From: Akkermansia muciniphila | GTDB taxonomy: Bacteria; Verrucomicrobiota; Verrucomicrobiia; Verrucomicrobiales; Akkermansiaceae | DNA: 64,000 nt | Direction: 5' to 3' | Assembly (NCBI RefSeq): GCF_030848305.1 | Contig: NZ_CP114598.1 | Coordinates: 496,001 to 560,000, forward strand | The notes under the pieces: generated by a model | Databases searched by the model: none | Seen by the model: only the letters and a program-made list of their open reading frames with translations | Told to the model about the DNA's origin: nothing | Part shown: positions 27,986 to 36,647 of the stretch, in pieces | Layout of the letters: every line of letters begins with the position of its first letter | How positions within the stretch are numbered: the first letter of the stretch is position 1 | Program-made: the position numbers and the translations under genes

Positions 27986-28222
27986 GGTCGTTGCATTTTA
28001 GTAAATTGGCTTTCCTCCGCAACCAAAAAAAGACGCTTCCCGGGCAAAAACAAATTTCCTTCCCGCAAATATGCTCAAATGGTGAAAATATCGCAAAAGA
28101 AACAGGTAGCAAACCCTCCGGGAGCAGGAACCCATTTGAGAACCTCTGCACCAATGCCTCGTCTATATTCCCTTCCTGCCCAGAAAACAGCGCGATGCGC
28201 CATCACGGAAACGGAGCCGCCC

Positions 28223-29803
28223 TCATCGGCCCCCTTTGGCGGAAGAATCTATCCCGAGCCGCTTTTCAATCAGATTCACAGACAACTCCGCGCACAGGCG
28301 CAATTCATTATCGGCGTCATGAGTGAATGCTTTGAGCGCGGACAGGGAAGCTTCCGAACCAATTTCCCCAAGAATGCGGGCGGCGGAACGTTTCAACACA
28401 AAATCATCGGACTCATTCAGCGAACGAATGATATCGGCTTCTCCCGTTGGGCCGGCAGCCTTGCATTCGTCCTCCCATTTCTGGGGATCCTTTTTCCATT
28501 CCTCCAGAAGCAACGCGAAACTTCCCTTTTCCGGGCCATGCAGTAAAAACCTGACCAGAGACGCCGGAATTTCGCAATCCGCCTTCTTCAGCTCCGTAGC
28601 CACGTAATGAACCACGCGCTGAGCCTCCTCATGATCCGGTTCAGCCCATACCACAAGAGCCGAAGCCAACGCAGTCACATATTCCGCATCACGCCCCCAC
28701 GGTTCCCGGAGAAGCTCCACCAGCCTGTCAGAAACCTCTCCCCGCATCTTATCCGGATTTACGGCTGACAGGCGTTTTGCAGCGGCAATAACGCGGCGGA
28801 TGTCCAGACAGGACAGCTCCTTCAAATTGGCCAGCACAAAATACTGGTGGCGCTCATCCTGCAACGCGGCGGAAGCGGGCCGCGCTTCAAACCTGTCCCG
28901 GTTCAAAATCACTTCCACAAAAAAACGCTCCTTATCCTGCAGGGACACCTTCCCCATCTTACCCGCGACCTCTACAAATTCCTTAAACGTAATGGGAGTG
29001 GGAGTAATAACGAACAGCCCGCCGCCCGTTCCCTTGCGGTCATAAAAAATAGGTTCGTCCTCAGACTGGGTCATCCTCTTCAAATACGCCTTCACCATAT
29101 CCCGGTTGGCCGCATTCACCCCCACCACCCATACGCCCAGAACCCCCTGGGATTCCTTTCGGTCAATAGCGGAAAACAGAGGTTTCAAATCACTCGCCCC
29201 ATAATTCTGGACAGAAGCATTCTTGGAGGGCAGCTGCTCCAGGCCCATACTGGTAAATCCGGAGACATCTTCTTCCCCGGCGTTTCCCTCTTCATGCCCT
29301 CCGAGCAGGGAGGGATTCACCTTGACCGGATACACGAAAGGCAGGGAAGCAATCCCCCCAGCAACCAGCAAACCCAGCAAAATGAAAACAATCTTGTGCC
29401 TGCGTCCGGCACAGGCCATCAAGCCTCCGGCAAGACAGGCAAAAAACAGGGCAAATGCCTTCTGCTGGGGCTGCTGCAACATGGAAAGGAAAAAGGACCC
29501 ATCCATCTTGGAAGAAGCATTGTAAAAAATCCACACGCAACCGGCGGCAACAGCCAGGGACGCGCAAAGACACACCAATTGAATCAGCCCCGTTTCCACC
29601 AGGGCGCTTTGGATGACCTCCCTTCTGTCTTTGGGAGGATGGACGGAAACGGCCCTCTTCGCCTTGGCAAAAGGTTTCTTAGGAATCAGTTTTTCCCTGT
29701 CGCAAAGAAACTCATGCCCGCATTTGCTGCAATTCACCATAGAACCTTCCGCGGAAGAAGGAACATTGATATGTCGTTTGCACTGTGGACAATTCAGATT
29801 CAC
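28223..29803 (-). CDS. Zinc-ribbon, membrane and HEAT-repeat protein of unknown function
   Basis: From a GTG at 29803 with a GGAG four bases upstream, the protein begins VNLNCPQCKRHINVPS and NCSKCGHEF, two CxxC knuckles that form a zinc ribbon. An ATG at 29869 would add 22 residues. Then come three hydrophobic segments (for example LVCLCASLAVAAGCVWIFY and KIVFILLGLLVAGGIASLPF), a periplasmic or cytoplasmic domain of unknown fold, and a C-terminal helical part with at least one clear HEAT-like unit (VLKRSAARILGEIGSEASLS). No enzymatic motif is seen. Zinc-ribbon-plus-membrane proteins are common in Verrucomicrobia, generally uncharacterised. Confidence 0.75.
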   Translation of the reverse strand: MNLNCPQCKRHINVPSSAEGSMVNCSKCGHEFLCDREKLIPKKPFAKAKRAVSVHPPKDRREVIQSALVETGLIQLVCLCASLAVAAGCVWIFYNASSKMDGSFFLSMLQQPQQKAFALFFACLAGGLMACAGRRHKIVFILLGLLVAGGIASLPFVYPVKVNPSLLGGHEEGNAGEEDVSGFTSMGLEQLPSKNASVQNYGASDLKPLFSAIDRKESQGVLGVWVVGVNAANRDMVKAYLKRMTQSEDEPIFYDRKGTGGGLFVITPTPITFKEFVEVAGKMGKVSLQDKERFFVEVILNRDRFEARPASAALQDERHQYFVLANLKELSCLDIRRVIAAAKRLSAVNPDKMRGEVSDRLVELLREPWGRDAEYVTALASALVVWAEPDHEEAQRVVHYVATELKKADCEIPASLVRFLLHGPEKGSFALLLEEWKKDPQKWEDECKAAGPTGEADIIRSLNESDDFVLKRSAARILGEIGSEASLSALKAFTHDADNELRLCAELSVNLIEKRLGIDSSAKGGR

Positions 29804-29950
29804 CGGGCTCCAATATGCACGTTTTTCATTCTTTTGCAATACCAATCTTCCAAACTTTTTCTTGATCATGCGCCCGCTCAAATTTTCAAGAAACTCCCAC
29901 CGAACCCCATTCCCGTTATATCTTCTTTTCATTCCGCAGTTCTGATTTCT

Positions 29951-29970
29951 TCAGAATTTTAAAATTCTGA
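29951..29970. repeat. Perfect 20-base palindrome upstream of the zinc-ribbon gene
   Basis: TCAGAATTTTAAAATTCTGA reads the same on both strands. It lies between the divergent zinc-ribbon gene and glnS, in an AT-rich spacer, and could be an operator for a dimeric regulator. No other copy was noticed. Confidence 0.5.
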
Positions 29971-30229
29971 TCAAACCGCTCTTATTGAAAATCTTATTCA
30001 CCTGAAAACTATTCCGTAAACTCCGGAAAACAAGGTAAGGGAAAAGTTCCCATTTTTTCCTGACGAAAGGATGGTTTTTTAGTCCGCTTTCATAAATAAA
30101 AGGCTCATATCCCCAAACGCCCCTTCATATAAATTATTTGAATTTGACGACACGGGCCATTGAAAAAAAAAAGACAAAAACACTCGTCATGCTTATCCTC
30201 CCGCCTCACGTCATTCCGAGTGAACACGC
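29971..30229. other. AT-rich spacer between divergent genes
   Basis: About 260 bases with no recognisable gene; only short A/T runs and the promoter region of glnS at the right end. Confidence 0.5.
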
Positions 30230-30258
30230 TTGCAGAAGAGAAAATTTGGTAGTAGAAT
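30230..30258 (+). promoter_or_regulatory. Probable glnS promoter giving a near-leaderless transcript
   Basis: TTGCAG at 30230-30235 and TAGAAT at 30253-30258, spacing 17. Transcription would start about 30265, within a base or two of the ATG at 30266, so the mRNA would have almost no leader. Confidence 0.5.
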
Positions 30259-30265
30259 TTCCGCC

Positions 30266-31945
30266 ATGTCATTGCAGCCTGCCGAACGCCGAGATTTCAT
30301 CCGCGATATGATTTCTGATGACCTTGCCTCCGGCAAGCATCAGGCCCCGGTAACACGCTTTCCTCCGGAACCCAACGGGTATCTTCATATCGGACATGCC
30401 AAATCCATCTGTCTCAACTTCGGCATCGCCCAGGAATTCCCGGGTGCGCGCTGCCACCTGCGTTTTGACGACACCAACCCCAGCAAGGAAGACCAGGAAT
30501 ATGTGGACAGCATTCAGGAAGACATCCGCTGGCTGGGCTTTGACTGGGGCGACAACCTTTTCTTTGCCAGCAACATGTTCGACTTTTTTTACGAATGCGC
30601 CGTTTCCCTCATCCGCAAGGGATTGGCCTACGTAGACGAACAGACGGTGGAGGAAATACGCGCCCAGCGCGGCAACGTGAACGTGCCCGGGCAGGAATCC
30701 CCCTACCGCAACCGATCCGTGGAAGAAAACTTGGAACGGTTCCAGGCCATGAAAAACGGGGAAATCCCGGAAGGCAGAGCCATCCTGCGGGCCAGGATAG
30801 ACATGAGTTCCAGCAACATGAACATGCGTGACCCCGTGTTGTACCGCATCATGTTCGCGGAACACCACAACACGGGCAGTTCCTGGTGCATTTATCCCAT
30901 GTATGATTTTGCCCACCCGCTGGAAGATGCCTACGAACACATCACCCACTCTCTCTGCACGCTGGAATTTGAAAACCACCGTCCCCTCTATGACTGGGTC
31001 ATTGAAAACTGCCCCGTCCCGGCGCGCCCGCGTCAGACGGAATTCGCCCGCCTGAACCTTACCTACACCGTCATGAGCAAGCGCAAGCTGCTGCAACTGG
31101 TGCAGGAAGGACACGTCTCCGGCTGGGACGATCCACGGATGCCCACCGTCTCCGGGATGCGCCGCCGGGGTTACACTCCTGCCGCCATCCGCAACTTCTG
31201 CCAAACCATAGGCATCACTAAATTCAACGGCTTCACGGATGTGGCCCTGCTGGAATACAGCGTCAGGGAAGACCTGAATGCCAACGCGCCGCGCCGCATG
31301 GCCGTGCTCAATCCCCTCAAGGTCACCATCACCACCCTGCCGGAAAACGCGGAAGAAATGGCTGAAGTGCTGAACAATCCGGAAAAACCGGAAGAAGGCG
31401 TCCGCCGTCTCCCCATCACAAGGGAAGTCTGGATTGAACGGGACGACTTCATGCTGGATCCTCCTAAAAAATACTTCCGCCTGGCGCCCGGCCGCACCGT
31501 ACGCCTCCGGGGGGGCTACTGCATCACCTGCACGGACTACAAACAGGATGCGGAGGGAAATATCACGGAAATCTTCTGCGAACACATTCCCGGCACCATC
31601 GGCTCCAACCCGCCGGAAGGAATCCAGTGCCGCGCCGCCATCCAATGGGTAAGCACCAAATACGCGGTGGACGGGGAAATCCGCATCTATGACCGTCTTT
31701 TCACGGAAGAAAACCCGGACGCTGCCGAGGAAGGGTTCCTTTCCGTCATGAATCCTTCCTCCCTGTCCGTCATCACAAACGCCAAACTGGAACCCTCCCT
31801 GGCCGGAGCGGAACCCGAATTCCGCTGCCAGTTCGAACGCCTCGGCTACTTTGTGGCGGACCGCAGGGACCATGTGCCGGGCCGGAGGCCTGTGTTCAAC
31901 CGCACTGTGGCTCTCAAGGACTCCTGGGCTAAAAAACAAAAATAA
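30266..31945 (+). CDS. glnS: Glutamine--tRNA ligase
   Basis: Charges tRNA-Gln with glutamine. The 559-residue class I synthetase has PPEPNGYLHIGHAKSICLNF, with the HIGH motif, and VMSKRKLLQL, the KMSKS motif. The anticodon-binding beta-barrels fill the C-terminal half and end in GRRPVFNRTVALKDSW. Its presence means that Gln-tRNA can be made directly. The ATG at 30266 is chosen because the family begins close to it; no Shine-Dalgarno is present, in line with a leaderless message. ribBA starts 19 bases after the stop. Confidence 0.96.
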   Translation: MSLQPAERRDFIRDMISDDLASGKHQAPVTRFPPEPNGYLHIGHAKSICLNFGIAQEFPGARCHLRFDDTNPSKEDQEYVDSIQEDIRWLGFDWGDNLFFASNMFDFFYECAVSLIRKGLAYVDEQTVEEIRAQRGNVNVPGQESPYRNRSVEENLERFQAMKNGEIPEGRAILRARIDMSSSNMNMRDPVLYRIMFAEHHNTGSSWCIYPMYDFAHPLEDAYEHITHSLCTLEFENHRPLYDWVIENCPVPARPRQTEFARLNLTYTVMSKRKLLQLVQEGHVSGWDDPRMPTVSGMRRRGYTPAAIRNFCQTIGITKFNGFTDVALLEYSVREDLNANAPRRMAVLNPLKVTITTLPENAEEMAEVLNNPEKPEEGVRRLPITREVWIERDDFMLDPPKKYFRLAPGRTVRLRGGYCITCTDYKQDAEGNITEIFCEHIPGTIGSNPPEGIQCRAAIQWVSTKYAVDGEIRIYDRLFTEENPDAAEEGFLSVMNPSSLSVITNAKLEPSLAGAEPEFRCQFERLGYFVADRRDHVPGRRPVFNRTVALKDSWAKKQK

Positions 31946-31964
31946 CCTCTCTTCATCCCCTTTT

Positions 31965-33167
31965 ATGGACAATCAGCTTCAATTCTGCACCGTTGAAGAA
32001 GCCGTGGAAGAAATACGGCGGGGACAGATGATCATCGTTACGGACGACCCCGGGCGCGAAAACGAGGCAGACCTGATTATTGCCGCCGAATTCGCTACGC
32101 CGGAAGCCATCAACTTCATGGTCACCCACGCCAGGGGCCTCGTCTGCGCGCCGCTTTCCCCGGAACGGGCGGATGCCCTCCAGCTCCCGCTCATGACCTC
32201 CGTCAACCGGGAAAACATGTCCACCGCATTCACCGTCTCCGTGGATGCGGCCCATGACATCACGACAGGCATCAGCGCCGCGGAACGGTCCCTCACCATC
32301 CGCACGCTAGCGGACCCCAAAGCCACGGTCAACGACTTTGTACAGCCGGGGCACACATTCCCTCTCCGCGCTGTTCCCGGCGGCGTGCTGCGCCGCGCCG
32401 GCCATACGGAAGCCACCATTGACCTCGTGCACATGGCGGGCCTCCAGCCCGCCGGCGTCTGCTGTGAAATCATGAAGGAAGACGGGACCATGGCCCGCAT
32501 TGGAGACCTGGGAGAATTCCAGAAAAAACATGGGTTGAAAGCCTGCACCGTAGCCCAGCTCATTGAATACCGCCGGGCTAAGGAAAAGCAAATCCGGCTG
32601 GTGGAAACCGTCAACATGCCCACAGACTACGGGAACTTTACCTGCCACCTTTATGAATCCCAGCTGGACGGGGCTCTTCACCTGGCCCTGGTTCACGGAG
32701 AAATCTCCCCGGACAAGCCCACGCTGGTACGCGTGCATAGTGAATGCCTGACGGGGGATGTCTTCGGCTCCCGCCGCTGTGACTGCGGCAGCCAGTTGCA
32801 CACCGCCATGCGCCGCATCGCCCAGGAAGGAGGCGTCCTGCTCTACCTGCGGCAGGAAGGCCGTGGCATCGGCCTGGCGGCGAAACTCAAGGCTTACAAA
32901 CTTCAGGAACAGGGTCTGGATACTGTGGAAGCCAACCTCAAACTCGGCTACCCGGACGACCTGCGCGACTACGGCATCGGCGCGCAAATCCTGCATGACC
33001 TAGGAGCAAACCAGCTGCGCCTGCTTACCAACAACCCGCGGAAAATCGTGGGGCTGGAAGGCTTTGGCATAAAAATCACGGAACAGGTTCCTCTCATCAT
33101 CCCACCCAACGAACAAAACAGCAAATACCTGGCTACCAAAAAATGCAAGCTGGGCCATATCCTGTAA
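31965..33167 (+). CDS. ribBA: Bifunctional DHBP synthase / GTP cyclohydrolase II RibBA
   Basis: Riboflavin synthesis: the N-terminal half makes 3,4-dihydroxy-2-butanone 4-phosphate, the C-terminal half opens GTP. The 400-residue protein has DDPGRENEADLIIAAE and RRAGHTEATIDL (RibB part, about 1-200) and VHSECLTGDVFGSRRCDCGS, with the three Zn cysteines, and RQEGRGIGL (RibA part). Both halves look intact. It is followed 19 bases later by ribH, so two riboflavin genes sit in the glnS-to-dnaB run. Confidence 0.96.
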   Translation: MDNQLQFCTVEEAVEEIRRGQMIIVTDDPGRENEADLIIAAEFATPEAINFMVTHARGLVCAPLSPERADALQLPLMTSVNRENMSTAFTVSVDAAHDITTGISAAERSLTIRTLADPKATVNDFVQPGHTFPLRAVPGGVLRRAGHTEATIDLVHMAGLQPAGVCCEIMKEDGTMARIGDLGEFQKKHGLKACTVAQLIEYRRAKEKQIRLVETVNMPTDYGNFTCHLYESQLDGALHLALVHGEISPDKPTLVRVHSECLTGDVFGSRRCDCGSQLHTAMRRIAQEGGVLLYLRQEGRGIGLAAKLKAYKLQEQGLDTVEANLKLGYPDDLRDYGIGAQILHDLGANQLRLLTNNPRKIVGLEGFGIKITEQVPLIIPPNEQNSKYLATKKCKLGHIL

Positions 33168-33186
33168 CCTTTCACTCCATCCCTTC

Positions 33187-33675
33187 ATGTCCACGGAACT
33201 TCCCCGCCGCCAGCGCGCCACGGGCACGCGCGCCAAAATCTGCATCGTCGCCTCGGAATACAACGAACAATACACCCAGGCTCTGGTAGACAACTGCTCG
33301 GCAGAACTGGAAACCGTGCTTCCCTCGGTTCGCCTGGAAATCATCCGCGTCCCGGGAGCTTTTGAAATTCCGGTAACCATTAAATCCGTTCTCTCCCGTT
33401 CTCCGGAAAAACGTCCCGATGCCGTGGTGGCTCTGGGGGTCATCCTGCGCGGAAGCACAGACCATGCGGACCTGATCGGCTCCACCATTACCCAGGCCCT
33501 GATGCAGCTTGCCCTGGAATTCACCATCCCCGTCATCCATGAAGTCCTGCTCCTGAATGATGAAAAGCAGGCCTTCGCCCGCTGTATCGCCTCTCAGCTC
33601 AACCGCGGCCGTGAAGCGGCCCGTACCGCCGCCCGCATGGCGGAACTCTTCCTCAACTCCCTGTCCCGGCAATAA
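33187..33675 (+). CDS. ribH: 6,7-dimethyl-8-ribityllumazine synthase
   Basis: Joins the two riboflavin intermediates to give lumazine. The 162-residue protein has ASEYNEQYTQALVDN, VPGAFEIPVTIK, ALGVILRGSTDHAD and VIHEVLLLNDEKQA; the family's usual GV(I/L)RG-T-H and P-V-x-x-G-V-L patterns are recognisable, though the last reads PVIHEVLL rather than PVxFGVLT. Directly after ribBA. Riboflavin synthase (ribE) is not in the window. Confidence 0.93.
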   Translation: MSTELPRRQRATGTRAKICIVASEYNEQYTQALVDNCSAELETVLPSVRLEIIRVPGAFEIPVTIKSVLSRSPEKRPDAVVALGVILRGSTDHADLIGSTITQALMQLALEFTIPVIHEVLLLNDEKQAFARCIASQLNRGREAARTAARMAELFLNSLSRQ

Positions 33676-33701
33676 GGCCCATCTCTCTCTTCTCCATCGC
33701 C

Positions 33702-34586
33702 ATGCTCTCTCGTAACCAAATCAGACAAACAACCCTCCAATACCTTTACGCCGCCTCCCAGACGCCGGAAACGGAATGGGAGGGAATCTGGGATATCCTG
33801 ATGGAACCTTTCCGGGGCGACTACTGCAAACTCAAAGCCAGGGCCGTCTCCGGCCACCTTACAAGGGACTATCCGGACAAATTGCGCCTCTTCATCACCC
33901 GTGCGCGGGAAACGGCGGACAAACTGCAGCAAGACCCTCTTACCCTGCCCGTCCGCGACCAGCTTCAGGACCTGCTGACCAAGGAAGGAGAATTCAACGC
34001 CGCCCTGCTCCGGCTGAAAAAAGCCCTGCACGAAGACCCCGCCAATGACAAGGGCTCGCTTTCCGCCGCCTGCGACGCCGCCCAGGAACTCAATACCGCG
34101 CTGATGCAGATGAGACGCCGCCTGCTGGACACGCTCAAGGACTTCCCAGCTTATAACGGAATCTGGCCCTCCCTCATTTCCTCCTGCAGGAAACTCCAGG
34201 AAATCAATGACCGCATCAACTGCCTCACCCACCCGGACGACCGCCCCTCCCTGGCGGAAATAAAAAAAGTGGTGGAAGCAGGACGGGATGCGGATGAACT
34301 CTACCGGGAAGCCAAAACCCTGGGAGAAGACATCCTGCGCCGCCGGGACGGGCTGGACGCCGCCATCGACTCCACGTTGGAAAACTACTCCCCGGAACGC
34401 GTCAGCGCCATTGACCGCGCCATCCTGCGCCTGGGCGCCTATGAACTCCTTCATCGCAAAGACCTCCCGGCTCCCATCGTCATCTCGGAGGCCATCCGCC
34501 TGTCGGAACGCTTCTCCTCTGCGGAATCCCCCCGCTTCGTCAACGGCGTCCTGGCCGGAATCTCAAAAACGGAACGCCCGGCATAA
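33702..34586 (+). CDS. nusB: Transcription antitermination factor NusB, with large internal insertion
   Basis: NusB binds boxA RNA with S10 and supports rRNA antitermination. The first residues, LSRNQIRQTTLQYLYA, match the NusB arginine-rich start, and the last 85, including SPERVSAIDRAILRLGAYELL and PAPIVISEAIRLSERFSS and RFVNGVLAGI, are a clear NusB core. Between them are about 150 extra helical, charged residues, so the protein has 294 residues instead of about 140. It lies between ribH and ftsY, a usual setting for nusB. Confidence 0.9.
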   Translation: MLSRNQIRQTTLQYLYAASQTPETEWEGIWDILMEPFRGDYCKLKARAVSGHLTRDYPDKLRLFITRARETADKLQQDPLTLPVRDQLQDLLTKEGEFNAALLRLKKALHEDPANDKGSLSAACDAAQELNTALMQMRRRLLDTLKDFPAYNGIWPSLISSCRKLQEINDRINCLTHPDDRPSLAEIKKVVEAGRDADELYREAKTLGEDILRRRDGLDAAIDSTLENYSPERVSAIDRAILRLGAYELLHRKDLPAPIVISEAIRLSERFSSAESPRFVNGVLAGISKTERPA

Positions 34587-34600
34587 CTCCGCTTCGCGCC

Positions 34601-35449
34601 ATGGCAGGATTCTTTAAAAAACTATTCACCAAATTCTCCCGAAGTTCCCGGATAGACTGGGATGAACTGGAAGCTGACCTGGTAGCCGCAGACATCGGCA
34701 TCAGGCGCGCCATGGGTATTGTGGACCAGCTGAAAGAAAGCAAAGGCCTGAATGCGGAAAATCTGGTGGAATCCACCCGTGAAGCGCTTCGCCAGGCCTT
34801 TCCTTCCGCGGCCCCGTCCCTGCCCGTCCCTCCGGAAGGGAAACCGCTGGTCATTCTGGTCGTGGGCGTCAACGGCACCGGGAAAACCACTTCTGCGGCC
34901 AAATTGGCCCATCTGCTGCAAAAACAGGGTTCCCGCGTTCTCCTGGCTGCGGCGGACACTTTCCGCGCGGCCGCTGTGGAACAGCTTCAAAGCTGGGCGG
35001 ACAAGCTGAACATTCCCATCTACAAGGGAGCTCCCGGCCAGGATCCGGCCTCCGTCTGCTATGAGGCCCATACGCGGGCCATCAGGGAAGGTTTCCCATA
35101 CCTCATTTGCGATACCGCGGGGCGCCTCCATACGCGCCACAACCTCATGGAGGAACTCTCCAAAATCCGCCGGACTCTCGCCAAGCAGGATGCGGACGCT
35201 CCCCATCACACCCTGCTGGTGGTGGATGCCACCACAGGCGCCAATGCCCTGGCGCAAGCCAGGGAATTTCATAAAGCGACGCCCCTGGACTCCGTCATGA
35301 TCACCAAAATGGACGGCTCCGGAAAGGGAGGCGTGGCCGTGGCCATCATGGATGAAATGCATATCCCCCCCTCCTTTCTGGGAACCGGGGAAGGAGCCGA
35401 AGACTTTGAACCCTTCAATCGGGACCGCTACGTGGATTCCCTGCTGTAA
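34601..35449 (+). CDS. ftsY: Signal recognition particle receptor FtsY
   Basis: The GTPase receptor that brings SRP-ribosome complexes to the membrane. At 282 residues it is the short form: the acidic A domain of E. coli is missing and it begins MAGFFKKLFTKFSRSSR, a basic amphipathic start likely used for membrane contact. The NG domain has VNGTGKTTSAAKLA (P-loop), ADTFRAAAVEQL, DTAGRLHT and TKMDGSGKGG. It starts 14 bases after nusB and is followed 18 bases later by rlmN. Confidence 0.95.
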   Translation: MAGFFKKLFTKFSRSSRIDWDELEADLVAADIGIRRAMGIVDQLKESKGLNAENLVESTREALRQAFPSAAPSLPVPPEGKPLVILVVGVNGTGKTTSAAKLAHLLQKQGSRVLLAAADTFRAAAVEQLQSWADKLNIPIYKGAPGQDPASVCYEAHTRAIREGFPYLICDTAGRLHTRHNLMEELSKIRRTLAKQDADAPHHTLLVVDATTGANALAQAREFHKATPLDSVMITKMDGSGKGGVAVAIMDEMHIPPSFLGTGEGAEDFEPFNRDRYVDSLL

Positions 35450-35467
35450 CGGGACCGCCTCAAATCC

Positions 35468-36547
35468 ATGTCCCCACTTCCCCTCATCACCGCCCAGACG
35501 GAGGAAAAGCTGCTCGCCTTCCTGACGGAACACGGGCACACCAAATTCCGCGCCCAGCAGGTTCTGGACTGGGTGTGGCGCAAGCGCGTCACCACCTTTG
35601 ACGCGATGAGCAACCTCCCCCCCGCGCTCAAAAATCTGCTGGCGGAACATTTCCGCTTCCATACACCGGAAATCGTGGAAATTCACGGTTCTGCGGACAC
35701 CACACGGAAATTCCTTACCAAAATGGAAGACGGCAGCCTGGTGGAATCCGTCATCATTCCCGCCGCCGTTGCGGAAAATGGAGAAAAATCAGAGCGCGTT
35801 ACCCTCTGCGTTTCCTCCCAGGTAGGCTGCGCTTTCGGCTGCAAATTCTGCGCTTCCGGTCTGCTGGGCCTTAAACGCCACCTCACCACGGGAGAAATCA
35901 TCGGGCAAATCCTCTCCGCGGAAACCATCGCGGAAAAACGGGTCAACAACATCGTCTTCATGGGCATGGGGGAACCTCTCTCCAACTTTGACAACCTGGC
36001 GGATGCCCTGGAAATCATCACTTCCCACCGCGGTCTGGAAATAGGGGCGCGCCACATCACCATCTCCACGTCAGGATTCGTTCCCGGACTGAAAAAACTG
36101 GCGGCCTATCCCAGGCAAATCCGTCTGGCCGTCTCCCTGCACGGAGCTACGGACGAAGTTCGCGACCAGATCATGCCGGTCAACAAAAAATGGCCGCTCT
36201 CCCAGCTCATTCCGGCCCTTGAGGAATGGAGCAGAGGAAGAAACCAGATGCCCACGCTGGAATACATCCTCATCCGGGACATCAACGACTCTCCGAAAGA
36301 CGCGTCCCATCTCGTCCGGATCGCCAAACGCCTGCACGCCAAAGTCAATCTCATCCCGTACAACACCGTGGAGGGGCTTCCGTGGAAACGCCCCTCAGAA
36401 GAACGCTGCCGCTCCTTCCGGGATGCTGTTCACAAAGCGCGTATCCCCGTCACCATGCGGTATGAAAAAGGCCATGACATCAACGCCGCCTGCGGGCAGC
36501 TGAGGCTGAGGAAGGAACAGGAAAAAAACGGAAGTACGCCCCGTTGA
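35468..36547 (+). CDS. rlmN: 23S rRNA (adenine-2503-C2)-methyltransferase RlmN
   Basis: A radical-SAM enzyme that methylates C2 of A2503 of 23S rRNA and A37 of some tRNAs. The 359-residue protein has the cluster motif GCAFGCKFCASG (CxxxCxxC), the GMGEPLSNFDN segment and the second catalytic cysteine near the end in DINAACGQLR. An N-terminal helical domain binds RNA. Downstream of ftsY in the same run. Confidence 0.95.
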   Translation: MSPLPLITAQTEEKLLAFLTEHGHTKFRAQQVLDWVWRKRVTTFDAMSNLPPALKNLLAEHFRFHTPEIVEIHGSADTTRKFLTKMEDGSLVESVIIPAAVAENGEKSERVTLCVSSQVGCAFGCKFCASGLLGLKRHLTTGEIIGQILSAETIAEKRVNNIVFMGMGEPLSNFDNLADALEIITSHRGLEIGARHITISTSGFVPGLKKLAAYPRQIRLAVSLHGATDEVRDQIMPVNKKWPLSQLIPALEEWSRGRNQMPTLEYILIRDINDSPKDASHLVRIAKRLHAKVNLIPYNTVEGLPWKRPSEERCRSFRDAVHKARIPVTMRYEKGHDINAACGQLRLRKEQEKNGSTPR

Positions 36548-36583
36548 CGGAACGGGACTTTTCCTGATTGGCAACGTTGCCTA

Positions 36584-36612
36584 TTGCCCGGCGCCCGCCG
36601 TTGTGCTATCCT
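36584..36612 (+). promoter_or_regulatory. Possible promoter of dnaB
   Basis: TTGCCC at 36584-36589 and TATCCT at 36607-36612, spacing 17, with a TGTG just before the -10. It lies 36 bases before the dnaB start in an otherwise GC-rich spacer. Confidence 0.4.
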
Positions 36613-36647
36613 TTCCGGCCGGATGCCACCCATCCTGCCGCCCCGCC

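Noticed and set aside
26000-28546. An 848-codon plus-strand open frame opposite the MFS gene
   Set aside because: It is the mirror of the MFS coding sequence; the His/Gln/Gly-rich translation and the strong sugar-porter match on the other strand show it is a shadow.
30269-31972. A 567-codon minus-strand open frame opposite glnS
   Set aside because: Shadow of glnS, caused by high GC codon use; the product has no protein-like pattern.
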